The notes beneath the pieces were generated by a model, which did no database searches, was not told where the DNA came from, and worked only from the letters and a program-made list of their open reading frames with translations. A stretch of DNA of 47,600 nt from CAYONZ01 sp964405465 (GTDB lineage Bacteria; Bdellovibrionota; Bdellovibrionia; Bdellovibrionales; JAMPXM01): the NCBI GenBank assembly GCA_964405465.1, contig CAYONZ010000026.1, positions 1 to 47,600 on the forward strand, written 5' to 3'. How positions within the stretch are numbered: position 1 is the first letter of the stretch; the number at the start of each line of letters is the position of its first letter. A program made the translations under genes and the position numbers. This document shows, one piece after another, positions 35,050 to 43,507 of this stretch.

Positions 35050-36462
35050 TTAAGCCGACGCCTCAGGTGGTGGGCGTAGGCCTTTCTTTTTTATTTTTTC
35101 TACCAGGGTCGTTCGATTGAGACGCAACATGGCCGCAGCTTGATTGCGATTCCAACCGGTTTTCTCGAGAGCATTTAAAATCAGAGTGTTTTCAAAAGCA
35201 TCAACCGCGGTATTGAAATCCATTCCGTCGTCGGGCAACTCAAACATATCAACTAGATCGTGTGCAGTTTGTGTTTGGGCAGGTCGTGTGCGATATTGCT
35301 CTGGCAAATCATTGATTTCAACAATGCCCTTGCCTTTGAGGATTGCCAACCGTTCGCAAAGGTTTTCGAGTTCGCGAATATTTCCGGGCCAGCCGTAATT
35401 GCATAAAACATCCATTGCCCCTGGGGAAACACCCTCAATTTGACGGCCTTTAGTCGAGTTAAATTGGTTGATGAAATGGTGAAATAGCAATGGAATATCT
35501 GGTTTGCGTGAACGCAGGGGTGGGATAGCAATCGGGATAACATTCAATCGATAGTAGAGGTCTTCGCGAAACTGACCTTTCTCAATTGCTCTTTCCAGCT
35601 GTACGTTGGTTGCTGCAATGACACGGACATCAGCAATTTGGGTTTTTACACTGCCAACAGGTTCAAATTTGCGTTCTTGAAGAACGCGCAAAAGTTTAAC
35701 TTGTAGGCTAAGACTCAGCTCACCGAGTTCGTCCAAAAAAATGGTACCACCACTTGCCAGTTCAAATCGGCCCACGCGATTTGCAATTGCGCCTGTAAAG
35801 GCACCTTTGACATGTCCAAAGAGTTCGCTCTCCAGCAATTCTCCAGGAATGGCTCCGCAATTGACAGGAACAAAAGGTTTGTTCGCACGTGGAGAATTGT
35901 AATGAATGGCCTTGGCTACAAGCTCTTTTCCTGTACCGCTTTCTCCAGTTATCAAAACAGTCGAGTCGGAATCTGCGACCCTCTCGATCATTTCGAGCAC
36001 ATGTCTGATTTCTTCGCTCTGACCGATTATATTGTCGAAGCGATATTTTTTATGAAGAGCATGTCGAAGCTGGATATTTTCCTGCTGCAAGTTTTTATGG
36101 GAGAGTGCTTTATTGATTAAGTTGAGCAGTTCTTCCATATTGAAGGGCTTAGTCACGAAGTGATAGGCCCCCGACTGGGTTGCGCGAACTGCGGTTTCGA
36201 TAGTTCCATGACCGGTGAGGATCATCACCTGAATTGCCGGATGAAGTGCTTTTAGACGAGTCATGAGTTCGATGCCGTCACCATCAGGTAAACGAAGATC
36301 AACCAAAGCCATATCAATTGGCTGATCCGTGCTGGCAAGAACCTCTGCTTCCTTTTTGCAACTGGCAGTAATAACCTGGTAGCCTTGGCGATCAAGAATG
36401 CGAAATAGAGCTGTTCTTAAACTAGACTCATCATCCACAATTAGAATTCTTTGCGGCTGCAT
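35050..36462 (-). CDS. NtrC-family sigma-54-dependent response regulator
   Basis: 470 residues. A receiver domain (1-120) has phosphoacceptor Asp55 in LVDLRLPDGDG and Lys105 in TKPF. The AAA+ domain has Walker A GESGTGKE (173-180), the sigma-54 contact loop GAFTGA (220-225) and Walker B GTIFLDELGE (239-248). A C-terminal Fis-type helix-turn-helix lies at about 425-462. It is thus a complete enhancer-binding protein that activates RpoN promoters when phosphorylated. The sensor kinase gene upstream is the probable partner. Its own sigma-70-like promoter lies at 36620-36648. GGAG precedes the ATG by four bases. The domain order is like AtoC and NtrC; target genes are unknown. Confidence 0.95.
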   Translation of the reverse strand: MQPQRILIVDDESSLRTALFRILDRQGYQVITASCKKEAEVLASTDQPIDMALVDLRLPDGDGIELMTRLKALHPAIQVMILTGHGTIETAVRATQSGAYHFVTKPFNMEELLNLINKALSHKNLQQENIQLRHALHKKYRFDNIIGQSEEIRHVLEMIERVADSDSTVLITGESGTGKELVAKAIHYNSPRANKPFVPVNCGAIPGELLESELFGHVKGAFTGAIANRVGRFELASGGTIFLDELGELSLSLQVKLLRVLQERKFEPVGSVKTQIADVRVIAATNVQLERAIEKGQFREDLYYRLNVIPIAIPPLRSRKPDIPLLFHHFINQFNSTKGRQIEGVSPGAMDVLCNYGWPGNIRELENLCERLAILKGKGIVEINDLPEQYRTRPAQTQTAHDLVDMFELPDDGMDFNTAVDAFENTLILNALEKTGWNRNQAAAMLRLNRTTLVEKIKKKGLRPPPEASA

Positions 36463-36619
36463 CTAACTCCCTTCCTGGTCGACAAACGGATCATCATGAT
36501 CTCGTTGAAAAATCTCAAAACTCGATGACATATTTTTGAAAGAACTGTTTCAAAAAAAATCTCGGTTTGAGTGACACCGCAAAATCTCGCTCGCGCGAAG
36601 ACTCTGCATCACATAATAA

Positions 36620-36648
36620 AGTGTAGGTGGCTTCTTTGGCGCTGTCAA
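36620..36648 (-). promoter_or_regulatory. Sigma-70-type promoter of the NtrC-family regulator
   Basis: On the minus strand a perfect -35 TTGACA (36648-36643) is followed, after exactly 17 bases, by TACACT (36625-36620) as -10. It lies in the 260-base gap between the kinase and regulator genes and would give a leader of about 150 bases. It suggests the regulator is also made independently of the kinase operon. Confidence 0.6.
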
Positions 36649-36722
36649 ATTTCTGTGTCAAAATCTTGGCCCCACCTCGACCTAGGAACCAGTCTAGCAG
36701 CTCGTTTTATGTTGATATCATG

Positions 36723-38642
36723 TCATCGTGTGGGGAGGTGAATTTGAATAGATGCACCTTTTTTCCCGAGATTTTTGACCTCAACTTGGCCGTGGTGGTC
36801 CTTGATGATTTGTAAAGCCACGGTGAAGCCGATGCCTGACGTAAGGCTAGTTGTTGAATCTGTAGATTTTCGAGGTGAATTGTCGAATATTTCAACGACC
36901 CAATTTTTCATGGTCGGTTTTTTAGAAGTTGTAAGCGCGGGTGTTTGTCCATCGGTTTGGAGCGATAGGCGCAATTTCAATTGTGGTTTAAAGTGTTCTT
37001 GCTGTTTCACCTGTTGAGCAAGACGTTCTTGGGAGTTCTGTAAAATTGAAATGACCGCCTGGAGAAGCAAATTGAAGTGTCCAGAGAATTCGGCATTGTG
37101 ATCAGGCAGCTCACATGAATCTTCCACACCAAGTGCTTTGGTTTGTAAATTGGTAATTTTGAAGGCCTGCAGGATCACGTCTTTCAAATCAAATAGGGTG
37201 TCTTCATCAAGTTTCGACTTGCGAGTGAAGCCTAAAAGGTTTTGCACGATATCCCGACAACGAAGCGTACCAAGTTCCATTTCCTTGATGTCTTCGTAGT
37301 AGGGCTCATTGCCTGCAAGATCCAGCTTAGTGAGTTGCAAGAAGGTGAGCATGCCCGCCAGCGGGTTGTTGAGCTCATGTGCAATGCTTGATCCGATGGT
37401 ACCGAGCTCAGCCATTTTTGCGGACTCGATCATCTGCTGTTCCATCTGAATTTTTTCGGTCAAATCATGATAGAGATGCACATAGTGTTGGGCTTCTTTT
37501 CGAGGTGTATGGCTGTTATCGGTTTCTGCCTCTTGGCTAAAGACTTCATAAGTCACCTGATGGTTGCTTCTCGTTTCGCTAGGATCCAGTCGAAAGCGTC
37601 GTCCGAGGGAGCAGCCCTCACAGGGGCTATCCAAATTCCACAGCGCTTTATAACATTTTTGTCCGATGAGTTTTTCAGGAGACTCACCACAGGCTCGAGC
37701 GTAACTGCTGTTTATTCGGATTAAGGTGCGGTTTTCATCGATGATACTGACGGGATCAATGATCGCATCAAAAGTAGCTTCCCATTGCTGCTTCAGACTT
37801 TCAAGCTGTTGCACTTTGGTCAGACGCGAGATTGCGAGTGAAACTGCTTCGGCGATTTGATTCAGAAACAAGGTTTCATCTTTAGAAAATTCAAGTTGAG
37901 CGTCGCGTGCGAACAAGATGAACCCAATTTCGTCTCGGCCTGACATAAGAGGTGCCTCGAAGATGACGAATTCTCGAAGCAAAGCTTCAGTGTTGATTCG
38001 AACCTGACCTTGGCTATGAAAGGCAATGCGTGTGAGGCGCAGTTGAAAAGTGCCGGTCAGAGCGTCGTTTACGAGTCGCTCCATTTCGCCAACGGACCGG
38101 GCGCGGTGAACTGCGACAAGGGCGCGGTGTAAAGTTTCGATCTTGGCATTGGTCTGTAACAATTTTTTTCGTGATTCTTCGAGATGGCGCTGCCGTTTGT
38201 CGACACGGGCTTCAAGCTCGATGGTCAATCTTTTAAGGCTGGCGTGTTGCTCGCTGATGAGACTCATAAGTTGTGAGTTCTGTTGTACCAGACTGTGTTC
38301 TTCAAGCGCTTCTTGAATGGAGTGTTCAAAATGTGTGTCGTCGAATTCTCGCAATATACGAAATACCGTTGCTTGACTGAGTAACATTTGAAGGCTCGAG
38401 ACATTCAAGTCTTTACGTATGAGAACTTTTTGGGTTTGCGGCGATAGTGATTCAAGAGTTCTTAAAAAATCGAGTTCAATATGGGCATCTGCGGACTGAC
38501 AGGGAATGACAATGACGGGATAACGAAACTGTTTGAGTCGGTCAATGGCCTCAGAAACGGTGCTTGAAAAATCGGCGCCAAAGCCGACGGTGTTAGGTTC
38601 TGGATGCCCGACAATCAAAACACTTGATCTCAAAGTAGGCAT
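36723..38642 (-). CDS. Cytoplasmic sensor histidine kinase (GAF-PAS-HisKA-HATPase)
   Basis: 639 residues with no membrane segment. An N-terminal receiver-like region (1-115) lacks an obvious phosphoacceptor. A coiled coil (115-170), a GAF-like domain (about 170-280) and a PAS domain (285-400) with a cysteine motif (C330 and C341-x2-C344) follow. The phosphoacceptor is His422 in SSIAHELNNPLAG. The ATPase domain has an N box (LQNSQERL), but the G1 box reads DNSPRKS rather than DxGxG, and G2 reads SGIGFT, so nucleotide binding may be altered. It starts with GAGG five bases upstream, overlapping the HAD gene by 13 bases, and precedes its likely partner regulator by 260 bases. Confidence 0.9.
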   Translation of the reverse strand: MPTLRSSVLIVGHPEPNTVGFGADFSSTVSEAIDRLKQFRYPVIVIPCQSADAHIELDFLRTLESLSPQTQKVLIRKDLNVSSLQMLLSQATVFRILREFDDTHFEHSIQEALEEHSLVQQNSQLMSLISEQHASLKRLTIELEARVDKRQRHLEESRKKLLQTNAKIETLHRALVAVHRARSVGEMERLVNDALTGTFQLRLTRIAFHSQGQVRINTEALLREFVIFEAPLMSGRDEIGFILFARDAQLEFSKDETLFLNQIAEAVSLAISRLTKVQQLESLKQQWEATFDAIIDPVSIIDENRTLIRINSSYARACGESPEKLIGQKCYKALWNLDSPCEGCSLGRRFRLDPSETRSNHQVTYEVFSQEAETDNSHTPRKEAQHYVHLYHDLTEKIQMEQQMIESAKMAELGTIGSSIAHELNNPLAGMLTFLQLTKLDLAGNEPYYEDIKEMELGTLRCRDIVQNLLGFTRKSKLDEDTLFDLKDVILQAFKITNLQTKALGVEDSCELPDHNAEFSGHFNLLLQAVISILQNSQERLAQQVKQQEHFKPQLKLRLSLQTDGQTPALTTSKKPTMKNWVVEIFDNSPRKSTDSTTSLTSGIGFTVALQIIKDHHGQVEVKNLGKKGASIQIHLPTR

Positions 38643-39340
38643 ACGCGCCTCAGATCTGAGAGATCTTCAATAGTGTAGTCGGGCTGTTCTTCAATTTTTT
38701 GTGGAAGCAGATTTACGTATTCTCCATAGCGAACCCAACAAGTTTTAAAGCCCAACACCTTTGCTTCACCAAGGTCGGTGTCGACCCGATTACCGACACT
38801 GAGACAGGCCTCAGCAGGAATTTGGCTTTCCACTAAGATTTTTTGGAAAGCTGCTTGTTTCGTTTCGTGCTTGGACGAATCGACGAAAAGGATTTGCTGA
38901 AAAAGCGGTGCGGCCTCGAGTTTGGTGACCTTCTGCTTTTGGGTTTCTGGATGGCCACTTGTAACTAAATAGAGTTTATAGAGGGAGCCGAGGTCTTGCA
39001 CCATTTGCTTGATTTGGGGTGCCCACTTGAGATCTTCTTTTACCGTACGATTGTAGAAAGCATCGACACCTGCTCGAACAACCTCGTGTGCATGAATGAC
39101 TTTTTGCTCAGGGCTGTTGGAACGCACTCCAAAGTGCAAGACAATTTGGTCGAATACGGCAGAGCGAGGGGTGTTTTGTAACAAAAATTCGCGAAAACGT
39201 AAGCAAGAATCAAGATCGGTATTGAGTCCGGCGGCAATCATGGCCTTGCAAGATTCTTTGGCAGCAAAAGGGATTATCTGTTTTGAAGTATCAAGCAGAG
39301 TGTCATCAAGATCAAAGGCGATCACTCGAAAGCGTCTCAT
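38630..39340 (-). CDS. HAD-superfamily hydrolase
   Basis: 236 residues. The HAD motifs are in order: motif I FDLDDTLLD (nucleophile Asp9, acid Asp11), motif II VTSGH, motif III Lys near SSKHETK, and motif IV VGNRVDTDLG. An alpha-helical cap of subclass I type lies between motifs I and II. It is therefore a phosphatase or related phosphoryl-transfer enzyme with unknown substrate. The ATG overlaps the stop of the murein amidase gene (ATGA), and its own end overlaps the kinase gene by 13 bases. A four-gene operon of amidase, HAD, kinase and regulator is implied. Confidence 0.88.
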   Translation of the reverse strand: MRRFRVIAFDLDDTLLDTSKQIIPFAAKESCKAMIAAGLNTDLDSCLRFREFLLQNTPRSAVFDQIVLHFGVRSNSPEQKVIHAHEVVRAGVDAFYNRTVKEDLKWAPQIKQMVQDLGSLYKLYLVTSGHPETQKQKVTKLEAAPLFQQILFVDSSKHETKQAAFQKILVESQIPAEACLSVGNRVDTDLGEAKVLGFKTCWVRYGEYVNLLPQKIEEQPDYTIEDLSDLRRVCLL

Positions 39341-40041
39341 GCACGTCTTTCAGAAAAGTCGGTGAAAATTTTCGGGATTGATTTCTCAAATCTTGGCCAA
39401 ATGGTCGAAAGGTCAGTTTGTTCATCCTGTTCTTCGATACAGATAATTGGAATTTTATTGTCGATCCATCCGTAGCGACTCAGGCTTCCAGGGGTAGGGT
39501 AACCGATTGTATCGGTGAGTTCATACCCTGAGCTCTCCGCAAGAATTTGGGCATCTCTTCGCGCTGGCTCTCCGGTGGCCACGATACAAGGTTTCCATGA
39601 ATGACAGTGAATGATTAAACGCGGTCGAGTGTTTTGAATAATCCGAACAACCCCTTGAATCTCAAGCTCGCTCGCTGGTGCGGGCCCTGGGTAATAGCGA
39701 TCCTTTTCGAAAGCAGGCGACCAATCTTTTGAAGGATAATTGCGATTCAAATCAACACCGCGACCATTGACTCTAGTTCGCTTTGCATATCCATCCATGT
39801 TCAAGCAGGGGATCACAATCCATGGAACAAGTTTGATATTTTTCTCGAGAACGGCACGGCGCAGCCAATTGAGACTTGCAACCGCGAGGCGAACACCCTC
39901 GGGTTCGTCGCCGTGAATTCCTCCCATGAGTAAAATTGGATTTGAATTTGCCATCTCCTCTAGCGGCGCGGAGCTTGAAATCGGTATCGGTGTACCAAGT
40001 GATGTATTTTGCCAACTCAGTGTTGTATAAAAGCGACTCAT
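39337..40041 (-). CDS. mpaA: Murein tripeptide amidase-like M14 carboxypeptidase
   Basis: 234 residues, close in size to E. coli MpaA (about 240). M14 zinc peptidase marks: GGIHGDEPEG with zinc ligands His43 and Glu46, substrate-binding GVDLNRNYP (Arg100), third zinc ligand His in LIIHCHSW, and the catalytic Glu in CIEEQDEQT. MpaA cleaves between gamma-D-Glu and meso-DAP in recycled murein tripeptide. There is no signal peptide, consistent with cytoplasmic recycling. It leads the operon with HAD, kinase and regulator genes, so the kinase might respond to a wall-derived signal (inference). Divergent from glmU by 50 bases. Confidence 0.85.
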   Translation of the reverse strand: MSRFYTTLSWQNTSLGTPIPISSSAPLEEMANSNPILLMGGIHGDEPEGVRLAVASLNWLRRAVLEKNIKLVPWIVIPCLNMDGYAKRTRVNGRGVDLNRNYPSKDWSPAFEKDRYYPGPAPASELEIQGVVRIIQNTRPRLIIHCHSWKPCIVATGEPARRDAQILAESSGYELTDTIGYPTPGSLSRYGWIDNKIPIICIEEQDEQTDLSTIWPRFEKSIPKIFTDFSERRA

Positions 40042-40091
40042 AATTTGATTCTACGGGCACCTTGACCTAATTGTCGAGAGCCAGATAAGTT

Positions 40092-41528
40092 ATGGCGATG
40101 AATTCAAAAGACTTTTCTGCAATTATTCTCGCTGCCGGTAAAGGCACTCGTATGAAATCACCCTTGCCAAAGGTCCTGCACCCAGTTGCTGGAGTGCCGA
40201 TGATCAAGCGAGTGATTGATGCTGTTAAAGATGCGGGTGCTAAAGAGATTCGCGCCGTCGTAGGTTTTCAAAAAGATCTCGTGCGCTCGATGCTCGAACC
40301 CTATTCGGTCAACTGCTACGCGCAACTTCATCAAAATGGAACTGCTGATGCCGTTCGAGCAGCGCAACCCGAAAACATGCAAGGCACTGTTTTGATATTA
40401 AATGGTGATCATCCGCTTTTGGAAGCCAGTGATCTTAAAGGCATTTTGATGGAGTTTCATGATCTTCGTGCTGACATCGCTGTGGTCACAGCCGAAATGA
40501 AAAATCCGGGAAGCCTTGGAAGAATTGTTCGAGGGCAAGGCCATTTAAAGGCCATCGTTGAAGCGAGTGATGCTTCAAGTGACACCTTAAAAATTCGCGA
40601 AGTGAACTCTGGCATTTACTGTGTCAAAGCAGAGGTATTGGCAAAGTTTTTACCGATGATTTCGAATGCCAATGCCAAAGGCGAGTATTATTTAACCGAC
40701 ATTATTTCATTGGGTTTAGAAAATGGCGCCAAAGTCGTTGCCATTAAAACAAAACCAAAAGTTGCATTTGGTGTGAACACTCAGCTCGAGCTTGCCAAGG
40801 CCACTGGCCTTTTGTTTAAGCGAAAGCGCAATGAATTGATGGAGAACGGCGTACTTTTTATCGACCCGAATTCGACCTATGTTGAGAGCGATGTCAAGAT
40901 TGGCGAGTCTACTGTGGTCTATCCCGGAACATACATTGGCGGTCGCACCTCGATTGGCCGAGCTTGTTTGATTGGTCCGCAATGTTTCATTTCGCACTCG
41001 CATTTAGGTGACGGAGTGCAGTTAAAGTCAGGCACTTACATCGACAACTCAGTCGTGAACTCGCGCGCCACTCTCGGGCCCTATGCACACTTGCGACCAG
41101 ACACTGAAATCGGACCCGAGGCACATGTAGGAAATTTTGTGGAAATGAAAAAAACCAAATTTGGGGCGCGTGCAAAAGCTGGTCATTTGACCTATTTGGG
41201 TGATGCCGAGATTGGTGAAGACACAAACATCGGTTGCGGCACGATCACTTGCAACTATGCGGTTGATCGTAAAAAGTACCGCACACGAATCGGTAAAGGT
41301 GTTTTTGTTGGAAGTGACACGCAATTTGTCGCACCGGTGACGATAGGTGATGGTGCGGTGATAGGGTCAGGCTCGACAATAACCAAAGATGTGCCGGCTC
41401 ATGCTTTGGGTGTGGCCCGAGCAAAGCAATTTATCAAAGAAAACTATACTGCAGAAAAATCGCCCAAGAATTCAACTGGTGAAGAGGTTGAAGTGGCAGC
41501 GAAAATAACGGGTTCAAAAGAAGAGTAG
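40092..41528 (+). CDS. glmU: Bifunctional GlcNAc-1-P uridylyltransferase / GlcN-1-P acetyltransferase
   Basis: 478 residues. It makes UDP-GlcNAc, the precursor of murein and LPS. The N-terminal uridylyltransferase has LAAGKGTRMKSPLPKVLH (about 12-29) and the LNGDHPLL strand. The C-terminal left-handed beta-helix (about 250-450) shows hexapeptide repeats and the acetyltransferase residues in HVGNFVEMKKT and KAGHLTYLGDAEIG, and CGTITCNYD-type NYAVDRKK. A short acidic/basic tail follows. ATG at 40092 or 40098 are both possible. glmS follows after 17 bases. Confidence 0.97.
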   Translation: MAMNSKDFSAIILAAGKGTRMKSPLPKVLHPVAGVPMIKRVIDAVKDAGAKEIRAVVGFQKDLVRSMLEPYSVNCYAQLHQNGTADAVRAAQPENMQGTVLILNGDHPLLEASDLKGILMEFHDLRADIAVVTAEMKNPGSLGRIVRGQGHLKAIVEASDASSDTLKIREVNSGIYCVKAEVLAKFLPMISNANAKGEYYLTDIISLGLENGAKVVAIKTKPKVAFGVNTQLELAKATGLLFKRKRNELMENGVLFIDPNSTYVESDVKIGESTVVYPGTYIGGRTSIGRACLIGPQCFISHSHLGDGVQLKSGTYIDNSVVNSRATLGPYAHLRPDTEIGPEAHVGNFVEMKKTKFGARAKAGHLTYLGDAEIGEDTNIGCGTITCNYAVDRKKYRTRIGKGVFVGSDTQFVAPVTIGDGAVIGSGSTITKDVPAHALGVARAKQFIKENYTAEKSPKNSTGEEVEVAAKITGSKEE

Positions 41529-41545
41529 TCTTCGGAGGCAAATTT

Positions 41546-43432
41546 ATGTGTGGAATTGTTGGATATTTTGGACCGTTAAATCCCAAAGACGTCATTATCG
41601 ATGGGCTCAAGCGACTTGAGTATCGCGGGTATGATAGCGCCGGAGTTGCAATTTTGCACAAAGGTGAATTCAAACGTGTGCGTGCCTCCGGAAAACTTTC
41701 GGAGTTGCAAAAAAAATTAGAAGGCGAAGAATTTTCAGGGCATATGGGCATAGGTCACACTCGTTGGGCCACTCATGGTGTGCCTAGTGAACGAAATGCG
41801 CATCCACACAATGTGGGTGGTGTGAGCCTTGTTCATAACGGCATTATCGAAAATTATCTTGATATCAAAGCCGAACTCGCGGCTGAAGGTGCGACATTTA
41901 CTTCAGACACAGATTCGGAGTTGGTGGCACATTTGGTCGCGCGTGAAATTAAAAAAACAGGTGATTTGCTGGCAGCTGTTCGCAATGTCTTGCCTCAACT
42001 TCGCGGTGCCTACTCTATTTTGGTAGTTTGGGAAAAACAGCCCGATTGTTTGGTGGCGTTTAAGAATGGGCCGCCTTTGATTTTGGGAATCGGCAAAGAT
42101 GAAGTCGTTGTTGCGAGCGATGTTCAAGCGATAGTCAGTTACACAAAGAAAATCATTTATTTGGATGATGATGATATTGCGTTTATTAAAGGTGCGACTT
42201 ATCAACTTTTCTCGCGTGATGGAAAACCGATCAAGAAGGACATCATTGAACTGAAGTGGGATGCTGAGCAAATTGAAAAAGCCGGTTATGAGCACTTCAT
42301 GCTCAAAGAAATCTATGAACAACCACGTGCCGTGGCGAATGCAATTGCCCCGCATATTGATATTGAGCGCATGCGCACCCAACTGACCGGTGTCGGTTTC
42401 AGTGCGTCCAGCTTCGAGCAATTGGCCAAACTTGATTTGCTTAAAGATGCCGAAGTCACCAAAGAAAAGCTGCGTGGTATTGAACGTATCTTTGTCATCG
42501 CATGTGGCACAAGTTTTTACGCTGGCATGACCGGTAAGTATTTGATCGAAAGTTTGGCTCGAGTTCCAGTTGAGACAGATATTGCCAGTGAATTTCGATA
42601 CCGTGATCCAGTGATTCCACCCAAGAGTTTGGTTGTCGTTATTTCGCAAAGTGGAGAAACCGCAGATACTTTGGCCGCACTTCGCTTGGCAAAAGAGGCC
42701 GGAGCCCTGACCTTGAGTATTTGCAATGTGGTTCGCTCAAGTATTGATCGTGAAGCTCATGGGCATCTTTACATGAATTCAGGCCCTGAGATCGGTGTAG
42801 CGAGCACCAAAGCTTTTGTCAGCACCTTGGCATTACTGAATGTGTTTGCATTGAATCTTGCTCAAGTGCGGGGACAGATCTCCGCAGATCTTGAAAAAAA
42901 ATATCTTGAAGCTTTGTTGGCAGTTCCCTCACAGATGGAGTCGGTGCTAGCCTACGACAAATTCTTTACCGAGGCGGCAAACCACATCAAAGATTTTCGT
43001 GGTCTTTTGTATATGGGTCGTGGCGTGAATTACCCTGTTGCGATGGAAGGTGCACTTAAACTTAAAGAGCTAGCTTACATGCATGCCGAAGGTTATGCCG
43101 CCGGAGAAATGAAGCATGGTCCTTTGGCATTGATTGATGAGCGAATGTTGATCGTGATGGTTGCTCCAGATGATAGCAATTACGAAAAGACCGTCAGCAA
43201 TCTTCAAGAAGCGCGGGCTCGTGGCGGCAAGGTGATTTCGATTGGCACTGGCGATAACGTGGCTCTGCGAAAAATGTCGGATTACTATTTATCGCTTCCT
43301 AAGGCAGAGTGGACGGTGAATCCACTTCTTGAAACAATCCCAGTGCAGCTTTTGGCCTATCATGTGGCAAGTGTTCTAGGTTACGATGTGGACCAGCCAC
43401 GTAATTTGGCAAAGTCGGTCACGGTAGAATAG
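41546..43432 (+). CDS. glmS: Glutamine-fructose-6-phosphate aminotransferase (isomerizing)
   Basis: 628 residues. It makes glucosamine-6-P from fructose-6-P and glutamine. The N-terminal class II glutaminase starts MCGIVGYFGP with catalytic Cys2 exposed after Met removal, and has GHTRWATHG. Two SIS isomerase domains follow (about 300-440 and 470-610), with CGTSFYAG, SQSGETADT and the C-terminal PRNLAKSVTVE, which carries the catalytic loop lysine. GGAGG precedes the ATG. It is 17 bases after glmU, too close to hold a glmS ribozyme. A strong stem-loop follows at 43447-43493. Confidence 0.98.
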   Translation: MCGIVGYFGPLNPKDVIIDGLKRLEYRGYDSAGVAILHKGEFKRVRASGKLSELQKKLEGEEFSGHMGIGHTRWATHGVPSERNAHPHNVGGVSLVHNGIIENYLDIKAELAAEGATFTSDTDSELVAHLVAREIKKTGDLLAAVRNVLPQLRGAYSILVVWEKQPDCLVAFKNGPPLILGIGKDEVVVASDVQAIVSYTKKIIYLDDDDIAFIKGATYQLFSRDGKPIKKDIIELKWDAEQIEKAGYEHFMLKEIYEQPRAVANAIAPHIDIERMRTQLTGVGFSASSFEQLAKLDLLKDAEVTKEKLRGIERIFVIACGTSFYAGMTGKYLIESLARVPVETDIASEFRYRDPVIPPKSLVVVISQSGETADTLAALRLAKEAGALTLSICNVVRSSIDREAHGHLYMNSGPEIGVASTKAFVSTLALLNVFALNLAQVRGQISADLEKKYLEALLAVPSQMESVLAYDKFFTEAANHIKDFRGLLYMGRGVNYPVAMEGALKLKELAYMHAEGYAAGEMKHGPLALIDERMLIVMVAPDDSNYEKTVSNLQEARARGGKVISIGTGDNVALRKMSDYYLSLPKAEWTVNPLLETIPVQLLAYHVASVLGYDVDQPRNLAKSVTVE

Positions 43433-43446
43433 TGCCTTAAAATGGA

Positions 43447-43493
43447 GTGTATCCTCATGTGCTCGCGACATCCAAGCGCATGAGGAAGAACAC
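43447..43493. terminator. Stem-loop between glmS and the papain-like protease gene
   Basis: TCCTCATGTGCT (43452-43463) pairs with AGCGCATGAGGA (43475-43486), 12 bp with one G-T pair and an 11-base loop. Flanking GTGT and ACAC can extend it. It sits between two convergent genes without a T run. Probably a shared terminator. Confidence 0.55.
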
Positions 43494-43507
43494 TAAAGCA
43501 CAGTTGC

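Noticed and set aside
41529..41545. glmS ribozyme
   Set aside because: Only 17 bases separate glmU and glmS, and there is no room for the ribozyme fold.
41903..42649. 248-residue antisense frame inside glmS
   Set aside because: Opposite a clearly conserved gene and has no recognisable domain; arises from codon bias of the sense gene.
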